Source: Macrostomum hystrix (lineage: Eukaryota > Platyhelminthes > Macrostomidae). Taken from it: 64,000 nucleotides of DNA. Under the pieces are notes generated by a model that was not told the DNA's origin, did no database searches, and saw nothing but the letters and a program-made list of their open reading frames with translations. A program made the position numbers and the translations under genes. The stretch covers positions 186,001-250,000 of the forward strand of contig CATNEN010000039.1 in NCBI GenBank assembly GCA_950097015.1. Direction: 5' to 3'. This document shows positions 9,517 through 20,115 of this stretch, in pieces (position 1 is the stretch's first letter; each line of letters starts with the position of its first letter).

Positions 9517-9869
9517 ACCGAGACATTTTATCGCCATTATTCAAGGCTCCATGAATTGAAAAATTATCTTACAATTTTAACTGTACACAAAGTTCAGTGG
9601 AACCACCAAAGTAAACAAACTATTGGCAAGCCCTGACCACCTAGGCGTAGCGCACGAGTGCATCAATGATTATTCAATAATTTAAGAAGCTATTCTGAAC
9701 TTTAGGCCCATGACAGAACGGACCCTAGCAACCGTGGGACAGAAAGTTAAATTATTTTAAACTACTCGCTCGTTTCAAATATTTTGTCGCCATTGTAAGT
9801 AACAAGCCGTTACTGGTATTGTTCTATTGTTTCTACTGTTGGTGAAGTCTTAAAAGTCAAAGTCTTTGA
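9517..9869. other. Spacer, no gene seen
   Basis: AT-rich sequence right of the LINE cluster. No frame, repeat or promoter was recognised. Confidence 0.4.
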
Positions 9870-10100
9870 AACTCTTGTATCCATGCCAATAATCTGGCAT
9901 CCGCGTGTGGCCTAACAAAATATGAGGACTTCCTCACTCCCACTCTGATGACGTCTAATGACGACCAAATCAGGTTTACCTCCATTCCGATTGGACAACT
10001 GGGTCCAGACTGTCTAATTGGAGGTAACTGGCTAAAACTAAACAATAAAACGACTACCATAGAGTTCAAAATGCCAACTCAGCACAATTATTACTTTTAG
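9870..10100 (+). pseudogene. Retropepsin-like fragment of a retroelement
   Basis: The frame from 9870 to the stop at 10098-10100 contains LGPDCLIGGNWLKLNN, which resembles the C-terminal half of LTR-retroelement aspartic proteases (the hydrophobic I-x-G segment). The catalytic DTG/DSG turn is not visible upstream, where a stop interrupts the frame. No adjacent RT is seen. The call rests on one motif and is tentative. Confidence 0.35.
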
Positions 10101-10126
10101 CTAAGGTCTTCTAAAAGCACGAAAAA

Positions 10127-10360
10127 ATGGAACGACCGGTCCGTCGCATTGTAAAGAAGGAAATCATCCACCTCGTTCTTTACCAAGGACCAGGAAGCCG
10201 GAAGCCCGTCTACCCGAGCCCGAAGACGTACCGGCAGTACATTGTCGACGGCCTAAAGTTTGGTCCAATTTCAAGGAAGCAGGCCATTCAAATGGCGCCT
10301 GTTATGCTCGCCTTTTGGAAGTGTTCCTTTCAAGAGAGGCGACAAAACGCCTTCCAGTGA
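10127..10360 (+). CDS. Unrecognised small ORF, 77 aa
   Basis: An ATG-started frame of 77 residues, basic, with KPVYPSPKTYRQYIVDGLKF in the middle. It has a better codon-like composition than its AT-rich surroundings. No domain is recognised. It directly follows a retropepsin-like scrap, so it may be transposon-derived. Poly(A)-like AATAAA words lie 250-270 bp downstream (about 10558, 10602). Whether it is translated cannot be told from sequence. Confidence 0.3.
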   Translation: MERPVRRIVKKEIIHLVLYQGPGSRKPVYPSPKTYRQYIVDGLKFGPISRKQAIQMAPVMLAFWKCSFQERRQNAFQ

Positions 10361-10770
10361 ATTGACCGATTGTCAAAGACTTAACAGTAGAAGTAATCGC
10401 TTTTTACTTACAATGCTTTTTTATTCTATTCTTTTCTATTCGTATCGCTTCCATGCTTCTAATGTTTTTTGTATTTTTACTTTTATTTGAACACTGTATG
10501 TGCTACATTGTGCTAAAAGAACGGAAATAATAATGCTAATCGTTAATTGCTTTTCATAATAAAATGTCTATATGTAATAAGTCATTGTATTTTACAGGCT
10601 AATAAAATGTTTGAGTCGCAAACGAAAATAAACTATCATGTGTGTACTTGTGCAATTGTCTAATAGTTACTTTTCACCGATAGTCACCGATGCATAAAAA
10701 TTCAAATGAGAATTTGCAAGATTTGAAATCTTAAGACAAAGACAGCAGTTTGTGTGCCGTATTATGCCAT
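10361..10770. other. AT-rich spacer with AATAAA words
   Basis: T-rich then A-rich spacer with AATAAA-like words near 10558, 10602 and 10627. No gene seen. Confidence 0.4.
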
Positions 10771-11205
10771 TTGTGCAACATACTACGAAAAACTTACTAC
10801 CTATTGCAAAGCTATGTATAGAAGCTCTAGGTGAGGATGAGGGTTGCTCAAACACATGCATCATGCAACCTAAAACTCCGGACAAGGACAAGGTGGGGAT
10901 TAGGGTTAACCGGTGCTAAGACATGAAAGTGTAACTTTTGGTAAAATAATGGTGTGGCATAATAGAATTCCAAATGTGCAACATACTATGAAAAACTTAC
11001 TATCTATTGCAAAACTATATGTATAGAAGCTCTAGGTGAGGATAAGGGTTGCTCAAACATATGCCACATGCAACCTAAAACTCCCTGCTGAGGGCTGATT
11101 AGCACCATTATACAATTCAGCCTGTCAACGGACAGGGTGGGGATTAGGGTTAGCCGGTGCTAATAAATGAGAGTGTAACCTCTGGTAAAAATAAAGGTGC
11201 ACGGG
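10771..11205. repeat. Two tandem copies of a ~190-230 bp block
   Basis: 10771-10957 and 10972-11202 are diverged copies. Shared strings include GTGCAACATACTA, TATAGAAGCTCTAGGTGAGG, GGTTGCTCAAACA, CATGCAACCTAAAACTCC and GGTGGGGATTAGGGTTA. The right copy has an extra ~55 bp. Each copy contains one GATTAGGGTTA telomere-like word. Confidence 0.8.
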
Positions 11206-11877
11206 ATAATTTATAAATGTTAACACAGTTCCCTTTAGTAGCAATTGATCTAAAATTTATCTAAACTTTATTAAAATTTATCTAAAAGGAAACCGCGAGA
11301 TTTTTTAAATCTCACTATCAAATGATCTCACATTTTGGCATAACACGCTTTAATCATTTTCGAAACGTAAAAAACTTACGGATTTTCAGATAAGAATTTA
11401 TAAAGATAAAACAAAAACTGCGCATTCGAAATAGCGCAAGTAACGAATAAAAAGACTGAAATTAGAAAAGTCTGGTATTATTTAAAACATTTCTGTCAAA
11501 ACGCTAATTAAAAACTCTAACTAGTTCTACATTATTTTTATTTTAAATTATGCCTACATGCACGTGCATTTTTATTCGTGAAATCGAAGAAGCAACCGTT
11601 TATTACTTTTCAATACTTTTTAAACAAGCACAAAGGTCTGGCTTAGGTCTGACTTGGAGTAAAAATCACATTAAAATTTTCGCTTATAAGTTTGTATCAG
11701 CAATTAATTATCTATTTGGCCCCTTTGTGCTCTTTTCATTAGGTCAAAATTTACTATACTTGATTTAGGAGATTTTTTGACCATGCTTATTTTGTTCCAA
11801 TTTAATCTGTGAGTTAAATGTGAGTTAAAGGTCCAGCTGGGTTAGGGTTGTAGCTTTAGCTTTGCTTTCCACTGCAC
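11206..11877. other. AT-rich spacer, no gene seen
   Basis: Strongly AT-rich. One 72-codon frame at 11550-11768 has no family motif and atypical composition. A GGTTAGGGTTG word occurs at about 11838. Confidence 0.4.
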
Positions 11878-12615
11878 AAATTGCTAAGCTACAGCTTTTT
11901 ATGCAGCTTAATATTTTTTAGTACAAAGTAATAAGCTTTTATCCAAATATACATTTTTATTAAAGTGCAAAATAGCTGTAGCTTGGCACTTTGAACTTTT
12001 TCAATGTAGCTACTGTCTTCTTCTTATGTGACAATAATTTATAAATTATAAATATAATTACTGAAAAGTAAGCTTTGCTTTTCACTGCACAAATTGCAAA
12101 GCTACAGCTTTTTTGCAGCTTAATATTTTTTAGTACAAAGTAATAAGCTTTTTATCCAAATATACATTTTTATTAAAGTGCAAAATAGCTGTAGCTTGGC
12201 ACTTTAAACTTTTTCAATGTAGCTACTGTCTTCTTGTGTGACAATAATTTATAAATTATAAATATAATTACTGAAAAAGTTACTGAAAAGCTACAGCTTT
12301 TCGCAGCTTAATATTTTTTTGTAAAAATGATATAATTTTTTTAAATATCCATTTTTAAGAATGTGTAAAAAAAGCTGTAGCTTGGCACTTTGGACTTTTT
12401 CAATGTAGCTACTGTCTTCTTATGTGACAATAATTTATAAATTATAAATATAATTACTGAAAAAGTTACTGAAAAGCTACAGCTTTTTGCAGCTTAATAT
12501 TTTTTTGTAAAAAATGATAATTTTTTTTAATATACATTTTTAATAATGTGTAAAAAAGCTGTAGCTTGGCACTTTGCACTTTTGCAATGTAGCTACTGTG
12601 GCAATAATTTATAAA
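11878..12615. repeat. Four ~190-220 bp tandem units with inverted ends
   Basis: Units begin near 11885, 12105, 12290 and 12473. Each opens with AAGCTACAGCTTTT, continues GCAGCTTAATATTTTTT, and about 90 bp later carries the complementary AAAGCTGTAGCTTGGCACTT, followed by CAATGTAGCTACTGT. Each unit can therefore form a stem of about 12 bp. Spacing falls from about 220 to 185 bp through small deletions. A satellite or amplified MITE-like element is likely. Confidence 0.75.
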
Positions 12616-12889
12616 TGATTAATTTTTTATTGTTTATTGTTTAAAACAAACTATTATTTTTTGTTTGAGGTATAACTATGTAGAATAAATAATTTTAATT
12701 TATATGATTATAAATAAAAATAATAATTCTGAAAATGAAAAATAAATATATAAACTGCTTAAAAGTTTGGAGCTTCTTCTAGATTCTTTTAATAAATATT
12801 TTAGCCTGGTGATTAGATTCATTAGGTATAAATTGGATATACAAAGAATGAGTATTTAGATAACTATAATTTCAATTTTTTTTCAGATT
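12616..12889. other. Upstream region of the C2H2/SANT gene
   Basis: AT-rich. A pyrimidine tract followed by TTTTCAG at 12878-12885 is a good 3' splice site four bases before the ATG at 12890, so the first coding exon is preceded by a cis intron or receives a trans-spliced leader. No TATA box could be assigned. Confidence 0.4.
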
Positions 12890-15673
12890 ATGGCTGAATT
12901 CCTTAACTGCCCCATTTGTTTTTTAACAAAAAATATGCATGTTGCTAGGTCCGACAACATGCGAAAACATATTATCAATGTCCATAAATTAAACACCGAA
13001 TCTACGAAGTTGGCCATAAAATTTTCAAAACTAAAAAAATATAAAGCAACCGAGCTTTTCATGTGCCCCACATGTGTCCATTTAGGCACTAAAGACTCGC
13101 TGCGAATGCATATAAAGGCGAAACATAATGAAGGAATGCCAAAGAATACAATGGACGAGGCCCAAAACAACGCACAGAGGTATCTCTCAATGTGCACTGA
13201 TTTTTTTCGCAGTGGATGCATGGGCCAGGTGCCTGGGCATCCCAGGAACAGGGCAAGTATTGCTAAATATACTTTGCTAAATATTACCGTGTTTACAAGA
13301 AGTGCATATATTTTAACAGTGATGTATATAAAGTACCAATTTTATTTTACGAACTACGTACAAGAAGCGTGGAGGCAACTAAGATTAAGGAGTAGTCTTT
13401 GTAACAAAAATTCAAACAACTTCCCCCGTATCCAGGCTGCGAAACGTCCACTCATCAACTCGTCAAGTGACCAACCCAACAAACGGACAAAGGTAAGTAT
13501 TTCGGTTCTGCAAACCACTTTTCTAATAATTTTTATACTTTATATAATTTTCTGAAAGCCTGTAGTCACACTTTTTAGAATCAAAATAAATGAATATTGT
13601 AATTGGTTTTCTGTAAGCATTAAGTAACTTTTTCTAGACTATAAAAGTGGTTAGGGTTTTCTAGACTATAAAAGTGTCATCCAAAATCTAAATTTTTCCT
13701 CAATCTTGCTGAAATGCTTTCCCAGTGGCAAACCAATGATGATGTGCCCTGCGAAGGGCCTGTGGTGCCTCTGGTGCCTCAGGTCTCCGGTGACTCGGCC
13801 TCACCTCAGCTGCCATCACATTCCGCCTCGGCCGGTGCCACGACGGTGCCAAGGAATTGTCCAACCGGCCGTGGACATTCACATGAAGCGGTGAGTGTGT
13901 CACAATATTCACGTCATTCCTAAAGAATTTAGCAGGCAGTAAATTCAATGTATTTTTGTGTCAGAAAGTCAAACATTATTTCGCGTAGTAAGTTTTTCAG
14001 GAAGGGCACAATTCTTTTAGTAATCACGTCCAGATCAATACTTGTAACCGGAAGTTTTTAATAAAAAGTATTCAGAACGCGGTCATTAAGATTTTCGAAG
14101 GCAAGAACTTGATTTCAATTTATACTTTATATAATTTTCTGAAAGCCTGTAGTAACACTTTTTAGAATCAAAATAAATGAATATTGTAATTGGTTTTCTG
14201 TAAGCATTAAGTAACTTTTTCTAGACTATAAAAGTGGTTAGGGTTTTCTAGACTATAAAAGTGTCATCCAAAATCTAAATTTTTCCTCAATCTTGCTGAA
14301 ATGCTTTCCCAGTGGCAAACCAATGATGATGTGCCCTGCGAAGGGCCTGTGGTGCCTCTGGTGCCTCAGGTCTCCGGTGACTCGGCCTCACCTCAGCTGC
14401 CATCACATTCCGCCTCGGCCGGTGCCACGACGGTGCCAAGGAATTGTCCAACCGGCCGTGGACATTCACATGAAGCGGTGAGTGTGTCACAATATTCACG
14501 TCATTCCTAAAGAATTTAGCAGGCAGTAAATTCAATGTATTTTTGTGTCAGAAAGTCAAACATTATTTCGCGTAGTAAGTTTTTCAGGAAGGGCACAATT
14601 CTTTTAGTAATCACGTCCAGATCAATACTTGTAACCGGAAGTTTTTAATAAAAAGTATTCAGAACGCGGTCATTAAGATTTTCGAAGGCAAGAACTTGAT
14701 TTCAATTTATACTTTATATAATTTTCTGAAAGCCTGTAGTAACACTTTTTAGAATCAAAATAAATGAATATTGTAATTGGTTTTCTGTAAGCATTAAGTA
14801 ACTTTTTCTAGACTATAAAAGTGGTTAGGGTTTTCTAGACTATAAAAGTGTCATCCAAAATCTAAATTTTTCCTCAATCTTGCTGAAATGCTTTCCCAGT
14901 GGCAAACCAATGATGATGTGCCCTGCGAAGGGCCTGTGGTGCCTCTGGTGCCTCAGGTCTCCGGTGACTCGGCCTCACCTCAGCTGCCATCACATTCCGC
15001 CTCGGCCGGTGCCACGACGGTGCCAAGGAATTGTCCAACCGTCCGTGGACATTCACATGAAGCGGTGAGTGTGTCACAATATTCACGTCATTCCTAAAGA
15101 ATTTAGCAGACAGTAAATTCAATGTATTTTTGTGTCAGAAAGTCAAACATTATTTCGCGTAGTAAGTTTTTCAGGAAGGGCACAATTCTTTTAGTAATCA
15201 CGTCCAGATCAATACTTGTAACCGGAAGTTTTTAATAAAAAGTATTCAGAACGCGATCATTAAGATTTTCAAGGGCAAGAACTTGTAACTTGATCTTGAT
15301 CTTAAAATTGGTTTCTTATATTGGTTTCTTTTCCGTATTGGTTCGTGCATTTAATGTTCAATTTTGTTTCATTTAGGATTTGAAGACGTTTGCGTGTAGA
15401 ACGCACTTTAATTTACTGAATTCTGCGCAAAGTGATCTGGCGCGCAGGATTCAGTACGCTTCAAGCGAATTCGCAAATTGGACAGAAGACGAGAAGGGCC
15501 AGTTTTTACGGGCGTTCAAAAAATTCGGCAAAGAGTTTTCGAAGATCGCCGCCGCCATCCATAGCAAGACTATTGCACAATGTGTGGCATTTTATTATAG
15601 CTCAAAGTATGAGCCTAAATTTAAGAATATGTACGCCGCCAAGAAGCGAGCAGCCAGGCGGAAGCGTCGATGA
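12890..15673 (+). CDS. C2H2 zinc-finger and SANT domain protein, triplicated exon
   Basis: Probable chromatin or transcription factor. Exons: 12890-13252, 13436-13492, 13726-13890, 14313-14477, 14900-15064, 15377-15673; all junctions are phase 0, giving 403 aa. Exon 1 has CPICFLTKN...H-x4-H and CPTCVHLGTK...HIKAKH, two C2H2-type fingers (the first with a long loop). The last exon carries WTEDEKGQFLRAFKKFGKEF then CVAFYYSSK, a SANT domain of the CoREST/MTA/NCoR kind (about residues 340-385), and ends in a basic tail. The middle three exons each encode 55 residues rich in Pro, Val and Ser; the first two are identical in protein and the third has one Gly-to-Val change. Intron 1 uses a GC donor (GG|GCAAGT); the other donors are GTAAGT or GTGAGT. 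The exon map is my inference from splice signals and phase; the SANT call is firm. Confidence 0.8.
13531..15287 (+). repeat. 587-bp tandem triplication containing a coding exon
   Basis: Three near-identical units begin at about 13531, 14118 and 14705. Each holds an acceptor (TGCTTTCCCAG), a 165-bp exon, a donor (GTGAGT) and flanking intron including GGTTAGGGTTTTCTAGAC. Very few substitutions separate the copies, so the amplification is recent. Because the exon is symmetric (phase 0-0) every copy keeps the frame. Confidence 0.95.
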
Positions 15674-15834
15674 ATTACATAATAATTATAATATTATTTC
15701 TTTAAGACAATTTATTTTTGCAAATAATTCAGGTTGCATTTACTTTTAATTTACTTTACTTTTTCTTTGAATATCATATAATATAATATAATAATATATA
15801 ATATTAGTTTTTGTTAGTAGTGTGAAGTTACCCC

Positions 15835-16115
15835 TTTCAGGCCATGATAAAATGAAGATAGATTAACCTGTCCCACATGTCCCTGACCCGAAGAAGCGAC
15901 GCATCTCAAGGCTGTGTATGGCTCAGTTTATAGACTGGAGTGACGCCACAGACACTCTCAAGCTGATCTGGTACTCATTTTACAACTGGTCAAACATTCT
16001 AATTGTAACTAGCTACAAAGGCATTTCCGACATAGCTTGTATCAAGTTAAGTCGGAAATCGAACCCCCGACCTTCAATTCGGCACCCTAACCACTAGAAC
16101 GCTACAAGCCTTACC
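15835..16115 (-). mobile_element. tRNA-derived SINE
   Basis: Read on the minus strand, the head has an A-box (TAGTGGTTAGGGTGC, within 16083-16104) and a B-box (GGGGTTCGATTTCC, 16054-16068) at tRNA-like spacing. An unrelated body runs to about 15835. The head is closest in style to Glu/Asp-type tRNAs (AGTGGTTAG). It is not a functional tRNA because the arms do not pair fully. It lies just downstream of the SANT gene, in reverse orientation. Confidence 0.65.
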
Positions 16116-16340
16116 CTAAATGACCCTAAAAAGTAAAAGGGAAAACGTAATCGTTTTTTAGCTTTTTTTATCTTATTTGAAAAACTTTTCTTTTTATTAT
16201 ATTCTTTATGATTTTATCTGATTTGTGACTTTGAGAAATATAAAAAGACAGGGAAATTTATATCATATCTTTGCTTTATTGCAAGAGTCCGCTCAGTCAT
16301 TTTGATGCGCTTATCACTCTACTGAGCGACGATATTTACC

Positions 16341-16475
16341 CACTGGGGCGCGCGATCTCGTTTCGATCTCGTTTTCCGATCTCGAAACGAGGTCGTGCGA
16401 GTTTCCGGTAAAACTACATCGTTTTCAACCTCGAATGTACATCGAAAACGATGTCAAAATCGATGTCGATTCGAG
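16341..16475. repeat. Hairpin-rich stretch starting CACTGGGG
   Basis: The arms 16353-16371 and 16377-16395 pair at about 16 of 19 positions around a TTTTC loop. 16416-16426 (ACATCGTTTTC) and 16444-16454 (GAAAACGATGT) pair perfectly. TCG-containing words (ATCTCGTTT, ATCGTTTTC, CGATGTCGATTCGAG) repeat throughout. The block begins CACTGGGGCGCGCG. This is how subterminal regions of CACTA/EnSpm transposons look, and a DUF4806 gene and a Tnp2-like transposase lie to its right, but no matching far end was found. Confidence 0.5.
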
Positions 16476-17106
16476 ATGATAGGTAATGGAAGCAGGGTTC
16501 GCTCGATATAGATATTTCGTACTTTGTGATTACGACGTAATCAGCTATAATTGTTTAGTAGTAAACTAGTCTCACGTAGTATTCTACATGTGCATTGTAC
16601 TTATACTTTGCGATTCGATAGCGTTTTGTCATTGTGCCTAATCGTAAGGGCGTTACTTCGGAAGGTTTTAAATGGCAAGCGAATAGGCAAATAAAGAACG
16701 AGGACTTGAACACAGTATGCAAAATCATATGACTCAAAAGGTGAGTAATAGAAAAGCAAACTTAAAAACAGCGCGAAATAACAAAAAACATTTTATTAAA
16801 TATATTAGATAGTAGTCTTATAGAATGGTTTATAGCAACAGCCCCAGTGACTAAAAATGCGTATAAAGAACTTTGCATGTTCAGCTCGATATTTCGGAGC
16901 ACAGGCCAACAAAAGAAGTTGTAAAAAAGAAAAATTAACGGGATGCTTATATGTGATGCCGTAGAAAGTGACTGAGACACACTAATGTGATAAGGATAAA
17001 AACTTTAACTTAATGTTCAACGTTTATATTATTCGTAGATTCGTGGATATCTGCAAAGCCCTACCAAAAACTACAACTATGCAGCACATGTCAGTGTTGT
17101 AATCTG
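16476..17106. other. Spacer; possible 3' UTR of the DUF4806 gene
   Basis: No coding frame recognised. A minus-strand AATAAA (TTTATT on plus) at about 16791 could end the transcript of the minus-strand gene at 17107-18660. Confidence 0.4.
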
Positions 17107-18660
17107 TCACTCCTCGATAAGGCCAGTCACGCGCGCGCGTTTGCGAAGAGGCGGGGGTGACTCGTCGCTGTCGCTCTGCAGCACCCAGGCTGCCTGCCGA
17201 GGCGCGCGCACAGTGGCTGCAGCTTTTTCTTCAGATGTCAGGCGCTGGCGGACATCTTGCAGGTAGCGCGCAATGCGAGTTCCAACCGACCAATCAGAAA
17301 CACCGGAATTCGCCATTGCGTCTAGAAATGACCAGAAGAGTAAATGGCAACACGCAAGTAGAAGACTAATACAAAAGGAATACATAACCCAAGGCAAGCA
17401 TGCAGAAATCAATCAACGAAAAAAATATGTACATATGAATATCCATATGCAGGAACTATGGAGAATACGAAGTGCCTACCTTTAATAAGAGGCTTAATAA
17501 TTTCTACAAAGCTGATCTTCAACTTTGGTCTCCCGGATTGTGTGTAGTCTTTGCCTGTCTGGTTGAACTGCGTTTGAAACTGGGTAGTCAGCAAAAAGTC
17601 GATCATTCTGCAGATAGTCTTGTCGGTCGTTCGGCCACCGGTGCGTCTGAGTAGCTCAATCTAAGCAGGAATTAAGGCATGCAATTGATCCATGTACACG
17701 GTCACGGAGATTTAGCTATAGTATTTTACTATACATAAACTATTCACTTCACCAAGAGCTGATTGAACTCACAACTTTCTGTCTTTCTGGTTCATTGCTA
17801 ATGAGATTCTTGAACTCCTCGTACTCTGCTCGATTGCGAAGTGGGAGACCGAATCGCTCACTGCCGTCCAGGTTTGCAGTTGGCAACCCAGACGACCGAA
17901 GTTCCTCCCGTAGCCCTGAGACTGTCTGCTTCAGTTGGGAAATTTCGGACATGCACAAAAGCAGTAAGTGCGTGTGCCCGCGTGCTGAAATCGGATCAAT
18001 ACCCTGCCTTCGGAGAGCAGCTAGATAGGGCTCAATATTGACAGCGAATCTGGTCGATCTGCTGGAGGTTGCATCAATTGAGTCTCCAGGTTGAGTCTCC
18101 CTCAGACTTGGATAGTCTTTCTCCCCGACTGTGTCACGTGTCATTCGCAGTGACGAAGTGTCAGAGGCAGTGGTAGACAATATAGACTGAGCCATTCGCC
18201 ATGCAGGTAGGAGCGGATCAGCATTTGACACTGGGGGAGGATGCAATGTAGCCTCGTCAGACATAGCTTGCTTTGACCCCTGCCGAGGTTCCGCTTCGCT
18301 CTCGGTCTCCGTCTGAATACTATTCAGCGGAGGAACAACATCACGACCAGATTTGTACCGCTTAAAGTAGGTCAATATTTGAGCCAGGTGTAGTTTCTTC
18401 TTGAAGCGCAGATCCATTGCCTTCTTTATTGAATCCTGTAAATCAGAAACGCCTGCAGCAACTTGGATTACCAGGCCCTCCAGCGAGCCAGATTCCAAAT
18501 CAGCCGTCAGAACTATCTCACTGGTGCCAGATTCATGCCAATTCGATGGTGTCCAGTTACAATATGGCTCGGCTAGGTAGATGAAGTCATGTGAAACGAT
18601 TTGAAAGTGATTTTCTGACCGGAAGTAGAGCAGAAAAGCTTTCGAAGTATGCGACGCCAT
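17107..18660 (-). CDS. DUF4806-domain protein
   Basis: Three minus-strand exons: 17773-18660 (ATG at 18660), 17480-17660 and 17107-17321. Phases 0, 1 and 1 match exactly, with GTGAGT and GTAGGC donors and TTAG/CTAG acceptors, giving about 427 aa. The C-terminal part, LPLRNRAEYEEFKNL across the junction to IELLRRTGGRTTDKTICRMI, then QFNQTGK and a terminal helix before KAAATV, has the layout of the DUF4806 domain. The N-terminal 250 residues include a predicted coiled segment (EISQLKQTVSGLREEL) and a Ser/Thr/Pro-rich linker. The C-terminus is basic (PPLRKRARV), a possible nuclear signal. DUF4806 genes in animals are commonly repeat-associated, and this one lies beside a Tnp2-like transposase on the same strand. 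Its biochemical role is unknown. It appears intact, unlike the transposase. Confidence 0.8.
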
Positions 18661-19077
18661 CTGTCTGAAATATGGTCCAGTGTAGTGCTCGTAGATGCAT
18701 CATAAACTGTAATTTATTAAGCAGCTTAGCATAGATGCCTTGTACAAGCTTAACATATCTCTTATATATGATGGCTCACTAAAAGTAAAGCTTACTGTAT
18801 AATATAGCAAAAAAGCGAAAATATGGTGAATATAGGGTTTCCCGATCGAATTTGCAAGCTGTGTTCAATAATCTAAATATCTCTCACCCAATAAATAGGA
18901 CTGTGAAAGAACTGTGTACAATAAGAATCAGAAAGTTACTTTTTTAGATTGAAGTGGATATAAAATTGAATAAAGTGGAATCCGTACAGTGGCAATAAAA
19001 GACAATTGCAGGGTGCTGACAAACCGCAATTTAACACTTGATACACATTTACTTTTTTCAAACTTGAGTTCTACCTG
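18661..19077. other. Spacer between DUF4806 gene and transposase remnant
   Basis: AT-rich; would hold the DUF4806 gene promoter (minus strand). No TATA box is convincing. GTGCTCGTAG at about 18686 resembles the TACGCTCGTA word discussed elsewhere but is not exact. Confidence 0.4.
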
Positions 19078-19092
19078 CTAGGGTTAGGGTTA
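19078..19092 (+). repeat. Telomere-like repeat at the transposase break
   Basis: CTAGGGTTAGGGTTA at the point where the minus-strand transposase frame loses similarity and meets stop codons. Confidence 0.75.
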
Positions 19093-19708
19093 TGCGCGTG
19101 GTACATGTCTGGTTTCTTTGGATGAAACAGCTGCTTCAAAATCCAGTGAACGAGTCCAAGGATAGCACTGATGAAGCAGACACGGTGGACACCCATGCAT
19201 GTAGTCGAAACCGTTTAACTGGTCCAACACTGACACGCACATAACGCCCAGATAGTTGTCCTTGCCGAGCGGGATGTTGTGCGCCAGTAGTCGCGTGTCT
19301 CGCAAGCTACGCGCGTGCGGTGTAATACAACCGACTGCGTTTGCCAGCGCAACCGCCTCTTCTTTACCACTGACTGGGTACCGATTGGCACCCAACGATC
19401 TCTGCGTCTTCACATAGCAGTTGTCGCAGCCGAACTCTGCATTGTGACGCTTTAGACCGACAACCTCAGCTCTCTGTGGGGCATCCAAGACGAAGAGGTA
19501 CGGGTGCAGTCGAAGAAGACCAGGCGCGTCGCCTTCAGGGCCACCACCTGTGCTGTAGGTGATCCCGATAGACCGGAGCTCATTCAGCTCTCTAACAAGG
19601 CCGGGAAGAAAGGTGGATGTCTTCACCTTCGACTTTGCAGCCCAGAAACCACATACGACGATGAAACGCGACTTCATTGCTTCGTGTACTTCGTTGATAC
19701 TCAAGTAC

Positions 19709-20114
19709 TTGACTTACTTGACTTAGCTGCAGGGGGCATCTTCCGGATGCAGCGAGGAGGCGTTGCCGCCCATTCCGCTAGCCCCTGGCGACCACGGGCA
19801 ACTAGAGCTGCGGTGTCGCGCAGGGGGATCCGGTGGTGCCGGCGTCCGCAGCGCGGTCCTCCTCCGGAGTGTCCAGGAGGTGGAGGGTTGCTCGCCCGGT
19901 GGCCCTCAGGTATCGGACGAGCTGGCAGATGTTCTCAGGCCTGAAAACGTCGGGGAGATCCGGGTTTGGGCCGAGATAGGTGAGCCGGTCCTGAGTGAAG
20001 GCGGGGCAGTCGCAAATAAAATGCTCTGCATCCTCAACATAGGAGAGGCAGAAGGGGCATTCCTCACTGCGGATTTTGCCTTGCAGGAAGCGGGTTAGGT
20101 TAGGGTTAGGGTTA
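19709..20114 (-). mobile_element. 5'-truncated LINE inserted in the transposase
   Basis: Read on the minus strand, the frame begins [20 protein letters not shown] and continues [13 protein letters not shown], the C-x2-C...H...C finger near the C-terminus of I/Jockey/R1-type LINE proteins. A short GC-rich 3' UTR and a tail of AAGTCAAGTAAGTCAAGTA follow. Perfect 13-bp target-site duplications, GATACTCAAGTAC, flank it at 19696-19708 and 20115-20127. Only the last ~100 codons are present. At its truncated 5' end there is a run of telomere-like repeats instead of LINE sequence. Confidence 0.85.
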
Positions 20115-20115
20115 G
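20092..20115 (+). repeat. Interstitial telomere-like repeat at LINE 5' junction
   Basis: GGGTTAGGTTAGGGTTAGGGTTAG lies precisely between the truncated LINE 5' end and its target duplication. Written in two parts: GGGTTAGGTT followed by AGGGTTAGGGTTAG. It is about 3.5 units of TTAGGG with one shortened unit. Confidence 0.85.

Noticed and set aside
16030..16110. Functional tRNA gene on the minus strand
   Set aside because: Both Pol III boxes are present but the arms are mismatched and a SINE body follows.
19504..20098. Plus-strand GC-rich frames as a host gene
   Set aside because: They are the complement of the inserted LINE and transposase.
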